Below, piece after piece: positions 37,265 through 46,519 of a stretch of DNA of 64,000 nt. The stretch covers positions 62,137 through 126,136 of the forward strand of contig NZ_AWZU01000003.1 of assembly GCF_000472385.1 (NCBI RefSeq), given 5' to 3'. The position numbers were made by a program, and so were the translations under genes. The first letter of the stretch is position 1, and each line of letters opens with the position of its first letter. The stretch comes from Bradyrhizobium sp. ARR65. GTDB taxonomy: Bacteria; Pseudomonadota; Alphaproteobacteria; Rhizobiales; Xanthobacteraceae. The notes beneath the pieces are model-generated. The model did not search any database, was not told the DNA's origin, and was given only the letters and a program-made list of their open reading frames with translations.

Positions 37265-38281
37265 TCACCGCCTCGCCAGCAAGCCCTGCGGCCGCAGCGC
37301 CAGCACCAGGACCATGATCAGGAAGGTCACGACGATTGCATAGGTCGGGATGTAGACCGAGCCGAGTTGCTCGGCCAGCCCGATGATCAGCGCGCCAAGC
37401 GCCGCCCCCGGTATCGAACCCATGCCGCCGACAATCACCACCACAAGCGACGCCAGCAGAAAGCGCGTATCCTCGCCGGGCGAAAGCGATGAAAACGTCC
37501 CGCCGACGACGCCCGCGATTCCTGCAAGACCGGCGCCAAGCGCAAAGACGAGGACGAACACGAGCTGAATGCGCACGCCGGTGGCAGCGAGAATATCGCG
37601 GTCATCGACGCCGGCGCGGATGATCATGCCGATGCGGGTGCGGTTGAGCGCAAGCCACATGCCGACCCCGATCACGATCGAGGCCAGGAAGATGACGATC
37701 CGCACCAGTGGATATTGCAGATAGATCGCTTCGCCCGAGGAGCGCACCGCGGTGACAAGCGGAATCTCCACGGGGCCGATCAACCAGCTCGGCGTCTGGA
37801 TCTGGTAGAAGTCACCGCCGAAGGCCCACAACATCAGGTCGGCAAACACGATCGAAAGACCGATGGTCACCATCGTCTGCCGCAGATCCTGGCCCTCCAT
37901 GCGGCGGAAGACGACGATCTGCAGCAGGATCCCGACCAGCGCGACGATAGTGAAGGCGACGATGAAGCCCAGGATCCACGAGCCGGTCGAGCTGCTGATG
38001 ATGTAGCCGACATAGCCGCCGAACAGGTAGAGCGAGCCATGCGCCAGATTAACGTTGCGCATCAGCCCGAAGATCAGGGTGAAACCGCTGGCGACCAGGA
38101 AATAAAGCCCGCCAAGCGTGATGCCGTTGAAGACGGCGTTGAGAAAGACCTTCTTCCTGCCGATCGCCTCTTCAAGGCCCGGCGGCCAGACCGCGAAGAT
38201 CAGCCAGAGCAGGATCGCGACCGCAAGGATCCCGATCAGCGCCCAGGCCGGATGGCGTTCGATGAACCTGGTCACGGGCAC
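37265..38281 (-). CDS. LivH-type ABC transporter permease
   Basis: 338 residues; an added N-terminal membrane segment precedes the usual LivH core, which begins NGITLGGLYFLVASGFTLIF and contains the NLAHGSLYLFGGY motif and IRAGVDDRDILAATGV loop. The start is a GTG without a good ribosome site; the upstream frame closes within about 60 bp. It is 189 bp downstream of the AraC gene on the same strand. Confidence 0.92.
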   Translation of the reverse strand: MPVTRFIERHPAWALIGILAVAILLWLIFAVWPPGLEEAIGRKKVFLNAVFNGITLGGLYFLVASGFTLIFGLMRNVNLAHGSLYLFGGYVGYIISSSTGSWILGFIVAFTIVALVGILLQIVVFRRMEGQDLRQTMVTIGLSIVFADLMLWAFGGDFYQIQTPSWLIGPVEIPLVTAVRSSGEAIYLQYPLVRIVIFLASIVIGVGMWLALNRTRIGMIIRAGVDDRDILAATGVRIQLVFVLVFALGAGLAGIAGVVGGTFSSLSPGEDTRFLLASLVVVIVGGMGSIPGAALGALIIGLAEQLGSVYIPTYAIVVTFLIMVLVLALRPQGLLARR

Positions 38282-38470
38282 CGCCCGTTCGCCGAGATAG
38301 CGCTCGCGCGAGCCTCGCTGCCTCGGTCAGGCGCAAAGCAATCGGCTGCTCGCCTCGCCATGGACGTGCATCCTCCCGCTGGTGGCGACCTCTTTCGGGT
38401 CGCGTTCTGCACATCCTAGCGTGATCGCAAGCCGGGCGTTTGATCCTCAGTATCTTTTCGAAAAGCATCG

Positions 38471-39298
38471 TCAGGGCCGCAAGACCTTGGCTGCGCGCCG
38501 GTATTCGGTCGGCGCCAGCCCGACATTGGCGGCAAAGAAGCGGGTGAACGCACTCTGGGACGAGAAACCGAGATCGACGCTGATGTCGGCGATTGGGGTC
38601 TCGGTCGCAACCAGCGAGTCCAGCGCGTGCTCCATGATCAGCGTATTCAGATAGAGGTTGGGCGTAATACCCGTTTGTGTCCGGAACAACCGATAGAAGT
38701 GTGGGCGCGACAGACCGGATTCGCGGGCGATGGTGTCGAGTTCGATCTCGGCGCCGAGGCCTTCCGACATGAGCTTGATGGATTTGCGCACGCGAAAATC
38801 CGTAACGGCTGCCGCCGCCTTGATGTCCTGGGTTGGCGCGGATTGGAACCAGCTCTCGGCGTGGCAGATGTCGATTAGCTGGCGAAGTTCGCTGTCGAGG
38901 GTGCTTAGCGAAGGCGCGCCGCAGACAAGCGCGGCCGTGTGTCTGATCTGCTTCCTAAGGCTATGTGTTCGCTTGAAGGAGGTGCGGCCGAAACGCAGCC
39001 CGTTCGCGTTGGCCGCGCTTGGGGCGAACCATTCCCAATTGACATAAAGCACAAAGAAGATTGCGCCGCTGTCTGTGTCGGTGGGAACGAAATTATGCGG
39101 CTCCCAGGGATTGACAGCGACGACGGAATCGTCCGCCAGCAGATGACGTTTGTCGCAAACGTCGATTTGCGCCGGAGTGCCGCCGACGTGAAAGATCAGA
39201 TGCCCTTCACGATGCGCATGCACGTTGAAGGGCCGGTTCAACTGGTACACCGTCGCGCGGCCGAAGCGGCCGTGGAAGACGGCGAGCGCACGGCTCAT
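38471..39298 (-). CDS. AraC-family transcriptional regulator
   Basis: 275 residues with an N-terminal cupin sensor (VHAHREGHLIFHVGG, NPWEPHNFVP) and a C-terminal double helix-turn-helix (DTIARESGLSRPHFYRLFR, then ADISVDLGFSSQSAFTRFF, ending AP-TEYRR). GGGAGGGAGG precedes the ATG. It is inside the array between the binding protein and the permeases on the same strand, so it is the likely local regulator, responding to the imported compound or a product. Confidence 0.9.
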   Translation of the reverse strand: MSRALAVFHGRFGRATVYQLNRPFNVHAHREGHLIFHVGGTPAQIDVCDKRHLLADDSVVAVNPWEPHNFVPTDTDSGAIFFVLYVNWEWFAPSAANANGLRFGRTSFKRTHSLRKQIRHTAALVCGAPSLSTLDSELRQLIDICHAESWFQSAPTQDIKAAAAVTDFRVRKSIKLMSEGLGAEIELDTIARESGLSRPHFYRLFRTQTGITPNLYLNTLIMEHALDSLVATETPIADISVDLGFSSQSAFTRFFAANVGLAPTEYRRAAKVLRP

Positions 39299-39421
39299 GC
39301 CCCTCCCTCCCGCTGGATGTTTTTGTTTTTTACAGCGTTCAATATCCGGGGAGGGAATGCAAGTGCAGAGCGCAGACCTATCGCCCTTCTCGCGGTCGTC
39401 CGCTCGCAAGTGCAAAATAGG

Positions 39422-40672
39422 TCAGTACTTCTTGCACTCCGGGACCGTGCGGCTGGGCAGACCGATCTTGGCAAACACCGCAGGATCGTAGCCAAGCGTC
39501 TGGTTCACATTTGGAATCACCTTGACGACCTTGGAAAACAGCGCGCCCTTGCCGTCGTCGACCACTTCGGTCACGAAGTTCGTGCCGATTGCCTGGCGGT
39601 TGGAATCGAGCCTGATCTTGCCGTTGGGCGCATCGATCTCGAGCTTGGCAAGCGCCGTCTTCAGCTTTTCCTGGTTGTTGCTGAGGTCGCCATTGACCTG
39701 GCGCAGCGCCAGGATCAGCGCCATAGTCGCGTCATAGTAGTTTGTCGCGAGCAGGGACGGGCTCGGGAAGCGCTTCTCCGGCGGGAAGGAATCCTGATAG
39801 GCCTTGACGAATTTCTGCCAACCCGGATCGTCCCAGGTGTCGGCCTGGCCGCTTGCAGCGATCGTGCCGATCAGCGCATTCTTGGCGCTGCCCTTGGCGG
39901 AGAGAATGGTCTGGTCGACCAGGATCGAGCCGCCCATGAGGTGCGCCTTGCCGCCGGCCTGCTGATATTGATTCAGGAAATTGACTGCGTCCGCGCCGCC
40001 GAGCCCGAGATAGATCGCATCGACATCGTCAGGCAGTGATGCGATCACCGAGGCAAAGTCCTTGGTCCCGAGCGGCACCCATTGCCGGCTCGTCACCTGG
40101 CCGCCGGCGCCGCAAAAATCGAGCACCAGGCCGAACACCTGCGTGTAGACGAAGGAATAGTCCTCGCCGACGGTCGCGATCTTGCGATAACCCTTGTCCT
40201 CATAGGCGTATTTGCCGAGGCCCACCTGCCACTGCGCGCCGTCCATGTTGAAACGGAAAAAATTCGGTGCCGGGTCGACGTAAGTCGTCTCCTGCGCGCC
40301 GGAGGCCGCGTTCACGAAGGTCAGCTCAGGATGCGTCTTTGCGAAATTCTTCACCGCAATACCTTCATCGCCCGATAGCGGCGAGAGCAGGATCTGCACC
40401 TTGTCCTGCTCGATCAGCTTGCGGACCGCGCGCACGGCCGAGTCCGGCGTCGCGTCTGTCGAGGCTACGACGTAGTCGAGTTCCTTGTCGCCGATCTTCT
40501 TGCCGAAGGTGTTGAGTGCGGTCTGGAAACCGCGCATACCATCCTCGCCGAGCACCGTATAGGTGCCCTCAAGCGTCGCCGTGACGCCGACCTTAATCTT
40601 CTCCTGAGCCATAGCTGCGCCTGAAAGAAAAAGGCTCGTCAATGCGATCAGTCCGATACTGCCTTTCGACAT
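39422..40672 (-). CDS. LIV-type ABC transporter substrate-binding protein
   Basis: 416 residues with a clean signal peptide (hydrophobic core IGLIALTSLFLSGAA, cleavage after AMA). The mature part is a periplasmic binding protein type 1 (KIKVGVTATLEGTYTVLGEDGMRG, LLSPLSGDEGIAVKNFA). It binds the imported compound in the periplasm and passes it to the LivHM-type channel. GGAGGAG precedes the ATG at 40672. It is the first gene of the minus-strand array, which suggests the main promoter lies in the 40673-41397 gap. Confidence 0.93.
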   Translation of the reverse strand: MSKGSIGLIALTSLFLSGAAMAQEKIKVGVTATLEGTYTVLGEDGMRGFQTALNTFGKKIGDKELDYVVASTDATPDSAVRAVRKLIEQDKVQILLSPLSGDEGIAVKNFAKTHPELTFVNAASGAQETTYVDPAPNFFRFNMDGAQWQVGLGKYAYEDKGYRKIATVGEDYSFVYTQVFGLVLDFCGAGGQVTSRQWVPLGTKDFASVIASLPDDVDAIYLGLGGADAVNFLNQYQQAGGKAHLMGGSILVDQTILSAKGSAKNALIGTIAASGQADTWDDPGWQKFVKAYQDSFPPEKRFPSPSLLATNYYDATMALILALRQVNGDLSNNQEKLKTALAKLEIDAPNGKIRLDSNRQAIGTNFVTEVVDDGKGALFSKVVKVIPNVNQTLGYDPAVFAKIGLPSRTVPECKKY

Positions 40673-41397
40673 TGCACTCCTCCCTGATGTCGCCAAACGA
40701 TGGTCGCCGGCTGTGCTGCGGGCTTATTGCCGCATCGCAAAGCTTCACATGATGTGTGCAAGGCTAGCCGATGACCGGGACGCTGCGCGTCTCTCGACCT
40801 CCTTCAGCTTGATGGGCAGTCTCATTTTTGCATGCTGCGCCGCAGAAGCCGGTGCTTCGCGCAGCGGCTTACATCTCACTTGAGGTGAACTTTGGCGAGG
40901 GCGATACCCTTGAGAAGCTGGCGCCGGCGCTTCTTCACTCTTCAAAGAGTCGTTAGGGCCTGCAGCTTCTAGAATATCAATCGTCATGCAGCCGGTTTCA
41001 GAGTTGAAGCGGCGGATGAGCCGCACATTCGACAACTGATCGAAGCGACGATCTCGAATTCTTAGGAGTTGTCGTTGTCATCTTTTGCGTTCCGCGATAC
41101 GGCCTCAGTACCTGATCCCTTGGATCTGAAAAGAGTACGCTGGCGACCGCAGCCCCGGGGGCCCGTTGCACAGTTTTGCTGCAGCAAGAAGCGAATCGAT
41201 GCAAGCTTCGCTCCAACAATGCGCTTGACATCAAACTCGTTCTAAGGGAGCCTAAACTGTAAGCGTTGGGCGAGGCTGCCCACTAACGCGACAAGTTCAA
41301 CCAGTTCCAACGCCACGCATTAGCTGCGTGTTTGGTTGGTGGCGAGGACGCCCTCGGCCTGATGGCCGACGGGCGTTTTTTGTTTGGATTGAGGCGA
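40673..41397. promoter_or_regulatory. Divergent control region between the catabolic array and the amide operon
   Basis: 725 bp between divergent genes. Short open frames here look like noise. It should hold the array promoter (minus) and the amiC promoter (plus). TTGACA occurs at 41225-41230 on the plus strand but lacks a -10 at proper spacing. Further in, the transcript could fold hairpins at 41263-41289 (TGGGC/GCCCA with a 6-nt loop) and 41314-41330 (CACGCA/TGCGTG), just before the terminator at 41348. Confidence 0.5.
41348..41381 (+). terminator. Leader terminator (attenuator) before amiC
   Basis: ACGCCC-TCGGCC, loop TGAT, GGCCGA-C-GGGCGT makes a 12-bp stem with a single bulged C, then TTTTT. 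It ends 16 bp before the amiC ATG, between any promoter and the whole amide operon. As the operon encodes an AmiR-type antiterminator, this is the expected regulated terminator. Confidence 0.85.
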
Positions 41398-42558
41398 ATG
41401 GCGCGCGGCTCCTACCGTATCGGCGTGATGTTCTCGACGACGGGATCCTACAGCGTCGTCGCGCGTTCGATGCTGAACGGAGCATTGCTGGCCGTTCGCG
41501 AAGTTGCGGAAAGCCGAGACACCGCGGCGCTTGAGCCGGTCGTAGTCAATCCCGCTGGTGATCTTTCGCGCTATCGCGAGCTCAGTTGCGAGCTTCTCGG
41601 CAGCGGTATCCGCCATGTCGTCGGCTGCTATACATCGTCGAGCCGAAAGGAGGTCATTCCCTGCTTCGAAAAGTTCGATGGGCTGCTTTGGTATCCATCG
41701 CACTACGAGGGCTTCGAGAGCTCCGATAACGTGATCTACACCGGTGCGTCGCCCAATCAGCACGTGTTACCTCTCGTCGATTATCTGGCGCCGCGTGCCG
41801 GCGTCCGCGCCTTCTGTGTCGGCTCCAACTACATCTGGGCCTGGGAAAACAACCGGATCTTTCGCGAGGCGCTGACTGCGCGCGGCGGCGTGGTCATCGC
41901 CGAGCGCTATCTGTCGGTGGGTGATACGGAGTTCGACCTGGTGATAGCGGCGATCCTTCGCGAGCGTCCTGATTTCGTCTTCAACAATCTGATCGGCACC
42001 AGCGCCTACGCCTTTTTCCGCGCCTTTCGGGCCGCATGCCGTGCGCGCGGCATTGACCAGGCCAACGAGATTCCGGTCGTGAGCTGCACCTTGTCGGAGC
42101 CGGAGCTTTCCGAAATAGGCCGCGACGCGATTGACGGTCATTTGAGCTCCAGCGTCTATTTTTCCTCGCTGCAATCGCAGGCCAACGCGACGTTCATCAG
42201 CGCTTATGCCAAGGCATTTCCGGACGGACCGGCGTCATCAGCCGACGCCGAGGCTTCCTATATCGCGGTCAAGCTTCTCGCCGCAGCCCTGCAACAGGCA
42301 GGCACCGACGACGCACGCGCCGTGCGCTCGGCCGTCGCCAACCAGCGGCTGGTGGCGCCGCAAGGCGAGGTACGCATCGATCCGCAGACCTATCACGCGT
42401 GGCTGACGCCCCGAATTGGAAGGTCATTGGCCAATGGTCAGTTCGAGGTGTTGCTCGAAGCGCGCGGCCCGGTCGCGCCTGATCCGTATCTCGTCCAGTC
42501 CTCGCCCCGATTTGCAGTCGCCATGCGCTCCCCGACGCTGAGAGTGGTGCAATCATGA
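41398..42558 (+). CDS. amiC: AmiC-like amide-binding negative regulator
   Basis: 386 residues, no signal peptide, type 1 periplasmic-binding-protein fold used in the cytoplasm. In Pseudomonas aeruginosa AmiC (385 residues) binds short amides and releases AmiR. Here the start YRIGVMFSTTGSYSVVARSM and later VVGCYTSSSRKEV and LLWYPSHYEGFESS fit the family. The ATG at 41398 is chosen over 41332 because GAGG precedes it and the longer frame runs through the terminator. It overlaps amiR by 4 nt. Confidence 0.88.
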   Translation: MARGSYRIGVMFSTTGSYSVVARSMLNGALLAVREVAESRDTAALEPVVVNPAGDLSRYRELSCELLGSGIRHVVGCYTSSSRKEVIPCFEKFDGLLWYPSHYEGFESSDNVIYTGASPNQHVLPLVDYLAPRAGVRAFCVGSNYIWAWENNRIFREALTARGGVVIAERYLSVGDTEFDLVIAAILRERPDFVFNNLIGTSAYAFFRAFRAACRARGIDQANEIPVVSCTLSEPELSEIGRDAIDGHLSSSVYFSSLQSQANATFISAYAKAFPDGPASSADAEASYIAVKLLAAALQQAGTDDARAVRSAVANQRLVAPQGEVRIDPQTYHAWLTPRIGRSLANGQFEVLLEARGPVAPDPYLVQSSPRFAVAMRSPTLRVVQS

Positions 42559-43217
42559 ATTTCCGACCGCTTCAGAATTTCAAAGGCGGCCGCGCGATCA
42601 TCGTCGCCAAGCGCAGCGGATGGGAAGGTGCGCTCGAGACGACGCTCGCCAAGCTCGGCGTTTCCAGCGAATATCCCGAGATCGTTGCCGGCCGTGTGCA
42701 GGTCGATGTGGCGGGCCTGCAGCCTGAACGGGATATTCTCTTCATCGATGGCGACCTCGACGGCGCGCTGGCGATCGAGGTCAATCCCGGCTCGTGCCTG
42801 CCCCCGGTGCCGGTGATTGGGCTCGTTGGTGTCGAGGCGCCGAGCCGGCTCAAAGCGCTGGTCAATCTCGGCGCCACCTCATTCCTGCGCAAGCCTGTGC
42901 ATGGCGGGGCCGTCTACACGGCCCTCTTCATGGGGGTCAATCAGTTCCTGCTGCGCAGCGACATGTATGCGCGCCTGCAGGACCTGGAGGAGCGTCGCCG
43001 TGGGCGCCGCGCGGTGGTGCGGGCGATCATCCTGTTGATGCAGGGTGGGCTCGACGAGGACGCCGCCTATTCCCAGCTCCGGCGTGAAAGCATGCGCGCG
43101 CGGCAGAACCTGGAACTCTATTGCGAGGAGCTTCTAAGCAAACGGGCAAGGCCGCCCGATATTTCCTGCCGTACGACCAGCACGACGCTGCAAGGCGGCA
43201 ATAAGCGAGCGATGTAG
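42555..43217 (+). CDS. amiR: AmiR-like ANTAR-domain antiterminator
   Basis: 220 residues. A receiver-like N-terminal domain (ILFIDGDLDGAL, VPVIGLVGVEAPSRLKAL) leads by a coiled coil (RLQDLEERRRGRR) to a C-terminal three-helix ANTAR RNA-binding domain (AIILLMQGGLDEDAAYSQLRR-like). No phosphorylation is expected; control is by binding AmiC. It would bind the leader RNA before amiC and prevent termination, so amiC and amiR control their own operon. Overlaps amiC by an ATGA junction. Confidence 0.88.
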   Translation: MNFRPLQNFKGGRAIIVAKRSGWEGALETTLAKLGVSSEYPEIVAGRVQVDVAGLQPERDILFIDGDLDGALAIEVNPGSCLPPVPVIGLVGVEAPSRLKALVNLGATSFLRKPVHGGAVYTALFMGVNQFLLRSDMYARLQDLEERRRGRRAVVRAIILLMQGGLDEDAAYSQLRRESMRARQNLELYCEELLSKRARPPDISCRTTSTTLQGGNKRAM

Positions 43218-43226
43218 GAGACCGAC

Positions 43227-44465
43227 ATGAGTAGAAATTCATTGCGGGGGCTGCACGCCGCAGCCCTCACGGGGACGCTTGTCCTTGCTTCCAGCGCAGG
43301 CTTCGCTGCAGACCCCATCAAGCTCGGCGTGCTTGAAGACCAGTCCGGCGACTTCGCGCTCGCCACCATCGGCAAGGTCCACGCCATCCAGCTTGCGGCC
43401 GATGAGATCAACAAGGCCGGCGGTATTGCCGGCCGGCCGCTGCAGCTCGTGGTTTACGACACGCAGTCCGACAACACGCGCTATCAGGAATTCATGCGGC
43501 GCGTTCTGCAGCGTGACAAGGTGGACGTGGTGTTTGCGGGGTTCTCGTCTGCCTCGCGCGAGGCCTATCGTCCGATCGTCGATCAATTCAATGGCTTTGC
43601 ATTCTACAACAACCAGTACGAAGGCGGCGTCTGCGACGGCCATATGATCGTCACTGGAGCCGTGCCGGAGCAGCAGTTCTCCACGCTCATTCCCTACATG
43701 ATGCAGACCTATGGCAAGAAGGTCTACACGCTGGCCGCAGACTACAATTTCGGTCAGATCTCGGCCGAGTGGGTCCGCAACATCGTCAAGGAGAACGGGG
43801 GTCAGATGGTGGGCGAGGAGTTCATCCCGCTCGGCGTATCGCAGTTCTCACAGAGCATCCAGAACATTCAGAAGGCAAAGCCGGACTTCGTGGTGACGCT
43901 GCTCGTCGGCACAGCGCAGGCCTCATATTACGAGCAAGCGGCGTCCGCCAACGTGAACCTGCCGATGGCGTCGTCCGTCAATGTCGGGCAGGGCTATGAG
44001 CACAAGCGCTTCAAGCCGCCGAGCCTGAAGGACATGTACGTCACGACCAACTACATCGAGGAGATTGATACCCCCGAGAGCAAGGCGTTCTACGCCAAGT
44101 TTAAGGCGAAATTCCCGAGCGAGCCTTACGTGAACCAGGAGGCCGAGAACTCCTACCTCGCCGTCTATCTCTACAAGCAGATGGTGGAACGGGCGAAATC
44201 GACCAAGCGGGATGACATCCGCAAGGTGATCGCGCTCGGCGATCTCTGCATGGATGCGCCGGAAGGCAAGGTCTGCATCGATCCGAAAAGCCAGCACATG
44301 TCGCACACCATCTATCTCGCCAAGGTGGGCGCGGATCACGCGATTACGTTCCCGAAGGTGTGGAAGGATATCAAGCCCTATTGGCTCGGCGAAGCGGGCT
44401 GCGATCTGACCAAGAAGGATCCGACGACGCAATACACGCCCTCGAATCCGCCGCCGAAATCTTAA
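43227..44465 (+). CDS. Amide/urea-type ABC transporter substrate-binding protein (FmdD/UrtA-like)
   Basis: 412 residues with a signal peptide ending AGFA/AD. The mature chain is a type 1 binding protein of the UrtA/FmdD subgroup (IKLGVLEDQSGDFAL, YDTQSDNTRYQEFMRR, AFYNNQYEGGVCDGHM). The YNNQYEGG segment and C-terminal cysteines (DLCMDAPEGKVCID) fit urea and short-amide binders. AGGAG precedes the ATG 9 bp after amiR. Confidence 0.9.
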   Translation: MSRNSLRGLHAAALTGTLVLASSAGFAADPIKLGVLEDQSGDFALATIGKVHAIQLAADEINKAGGIAGRPLQLVVYDTQSDNTRYQEFMRRVLQRDKVDVVFAGFSSASREAYRPIVDQFNGFAFYNNQYEGGVCDGHMIVTGAVPEQQFSTLIPYMMQTYGKKVYTLAADYNFGQISAEWVRNIVKENGGQMVGEEFIPLGVSQFSQSIQNIQKAKPDFVVTLLVGTAQASYYEQAASANVNLPMASSVNVGQGYEHKRFKPPSLKDMYVTTNYIEEIDTPESKAFYAKFKAKFPSEPYVNQEAENSYLAVYLYKQMVERAKSTKRDDIRKVIALGDLCMDAPEGKVCIDPKSQHMSHTIYLAKVGADHAITFPKVWKDIKPYWLGEAGCDLTKKDPTTQYTPSNPPPKS

Positions 44466-44567
44466 AGGGGATCGCCTCGGCGCCTCCTTTCTCTCCCTCG
44501 GCGCCGGGGCGAGGTCCGCAAGAGAAGCACTCGCACCTTTCCGAATCCGCATCTTCCCGGCTGGTCC

Positions 44568-45440
44568 ATGGATATAGCGACCCTCGCGTTTTCTGCACTC
44601 TATCAGTTTGGCGACGCTTTCGCGTTTCTGGTGCTGTCGGCATGCGGCCTTGCCGTGATCTTCGGCATGATGGGGGTGATCAACCTCGCACATGGCGAGT
44701 TCATCATGTGCGGGGCCTACGTCACCGCATCCACCGTCCATGCGGGACTGCCGCTGCCGCTTGCCATCCTGTGCGGTGCCCTCGTCTCGGCGCTAGTTGG
44801 CGTGCTGGTAGAGCGCCTCGTGATCCGGCATCTTTACGACAGACCGCTCGACACCATCGTGGCAACTTGGGGACTGAGCCTGATCGCAACCCAGGGGACG
44901 TTGATCATGATCGGCTCCAGCATGGCCGGGGTCGGGACGCCCTTCGGCAGCTTTCAAGTCGGGCAATATTCCTATTCCATCTACCGCATCGTCCTGTTTC
45001 TGGCAGCGCTCGGCGTGCTTGGCGGCCTTTATGCGCTGTTCAACTGGACACGTTTCGGCGTCCTCGCTCGCGCCACCATCCAAGTGCCGCACATGGCCGC
45101 CGCGCTCGGGGTCGATACACGGCTGATCTACAGCCTGACTTTTGCGTGCGGCGCCGGGCTCGCGGGCCTCGCCGGCGGTCTGTACGCGCCGACCATGACG
45201 CTGGTGCCTACCATGGGCGCGACCTTCATCATGGAAGCGTTCGTCACTGTGGTGATCGGCGGCGCCGACGTCTTCCTCGGCACGGCGCCGGCCGGCGGCG
45301 TGCTCGCGGTGGTCAAGTCGGCCATGACGTCCTGGCAGGGACAATTGTTCGGGCAGATCGGCTTGCTGGTGGCCGTGATCATCGTCGTCCGGGTTTTGCC
45401 GAAGGGCATCTCCGGTTTCGTGCTGCGCGAGCGCACCTGA
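44568..45440 (+). CDS. LivH/UrtB-type amide transporter permease
   Basis: 290 residues, hydrophobic, with the VINLAHGEFIMCGAY motif of LivH/UrtB and TRFGVLARATIQVPHMAAALGV as the ATPase-facing loop. It is 102 bp after the binding protein gene; no terminator was seen in the gap. With the next gene it forms the membrane channel. Confidence 0.92.
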   Translation: MDIATLAFSALYQFGDAFAFLVLSACGLAVIFGMMGVINLAHGEFIMCGAYVTASTVHAGLPLPLAILCGALVSALVGVLVERLVIRHLYDRPLDTIVATWGLSLIATQGTLIMIGSSMAGVGTPFGSFQVGQYSYSIYRIVLFLAALGVLGGLYALFNWTRFGVLARATIQVPHMAAALGVDTRLIYSLTFACGAGLAGLAGGLYAPTMTLVPTMGATFIMEAFVTVVIGGADVFLGTAPAGGVLAVVKSAMTSWQGQLFGQIGLLVAVIIVVRVLPKGISGFVLRERT

Positions 45441-45454
45441 AGGATTTCGCGGCA

Positions 45455-46516
45455 ATGAACCGCCTGCTTGTTCTCTTTCGCCGCCTCGAAGGTCCACAGA
45501 CGATCGGTCGGGGGCCGGCGTTCTGGACGATGTTTGCGCTTGTGCTGCTGGTTGCCTGCGCCTTTCCACTGCTTACCGACGGTTATACCGTCGGCAACAC
45601 CGTCTATTTCTTCGTCTGGGTATTCATCGCGCTCAGCCTCTGCTTGATCTGGGGCTATGGGGGCTCGCTCAGCTTCGGACAAACCGCATTCTTCGGTATT
45701 GCCGGTTACGGATACGGGATCCTCACTCTCAATTTCGGCGCGGCCTATGGCTTCACGTTGATCGCGCTGTTGCTCGCGGTCGGCATTGCTGCGTTGTTCG
45801 CGATGCTGCTCGGCTATTTCATGTTCTTCGGTCGCATCGCCGGCGTTTTCCTCGGCATCGTGACGCTCGCCGTGACGCTGACGCTCGAACGCTTCATGGC
45901 TCAGACTGCAGGCCCCGAATGGCATATCGGTGTCGCGCGTCTCAACGGCTTCAACGGCATGAGTGCGATGCCCCCGCTGACGATCCCCTGGTCCGGCGGC
46001 GACATCGTGCTGTTCGCCGACGTCGGACTTTATTACCTCGTCCTGGGGCTTCTGGTGCTGGTCTATCTGGGCCTGCGTGTCCTGATGAATTCGGCTTTCG
46101 GCAACGTCATCGTGGCGATCCGGGAGAATCCCGAGCGTGCCGAGATGCTCGGCTATGACGTCAGAAAGTATCAGCTCGTCACCTTCGTCATCGGGGCGGC
46201 GCTCGCGGCGCTTTCGGGCGTCCTCTACACCGCGTGGGGTCAGTACATCACGCCCTCGAGCATGGGCATGACGGCAGCCGCGCTGCCGCTGATCTGGGTG
46301 GCGGTGGGCGGACGCAGCGATCTCACCTCGACCTTGATCGGGACATTGCTGGTGCTTGCGGTCTTTCAAGCGCTCACGATCTACGGCAGCCAATATGCGC
46401 TGGTGTTCATGGGCGCGCTGTTGGTGCTGACTGTGCTGATTGCGCCGGGTGGGCTTGTGCTCGCGGTCATGAACCAGTTGTCGCGGCTCGCCACACGCCG
46501 AATCCAAGGGAAATAG
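45455..46516 (+). CDS. LivM/UrtC-type amide transporter permease
   Basis: 353 residues, hydrophobic. WGYGGSLSFGQTAFFGIAG is the LivM/UrtC signature, and IRENPERAEMLGYDVRKYQ the cytoplasmic loop. The ATG at 45455 follows AAGGA. A longer open frame upstream in the same phase reads through the preceding gene and is not real. It begins 14 bp after the first permease. Confidence 0.92.
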   Translation: MNRLLVLFRRLEGPQTIGRGPAFWTMFALVLLVACAFPLLTDGYTVGNTVYFFVWVFIALSLCLIWGYGGSLSFGQTAFFGIAGYGYGILTLNFGAAYGFTLIALLLAVGIAALFAMLLGYFMFFGRIAGVFLGIVTLAVTLTLERFMAQTAGPEWHIGVARLNGFNGMSAMPPLTIPWSGGDIVLFADVGLYYLVLGLLVLVYLGLRVLMNSAFGNVIVAIRENPERAEMLGYDVRKYQLVTFVIGAALAALSGVLYTAWGQYITPSSMGMTAAALPLIWVAVGGRSDLTSTLIGTLLVLAVFQALTIYGSQYALVFMGALLVLTVLIAPGGLVLAVMNQLSRLATRRIQGK

Positions 46517-46519
46517 CCG

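Noticed and set aside
40745..41234. Two short minus-strand open frames (96 and 78 codons) in the divergent control region
   Set aside because: No ribosome site of note, no domain-like pattern and codon use unlike neighbours; treated as noise.
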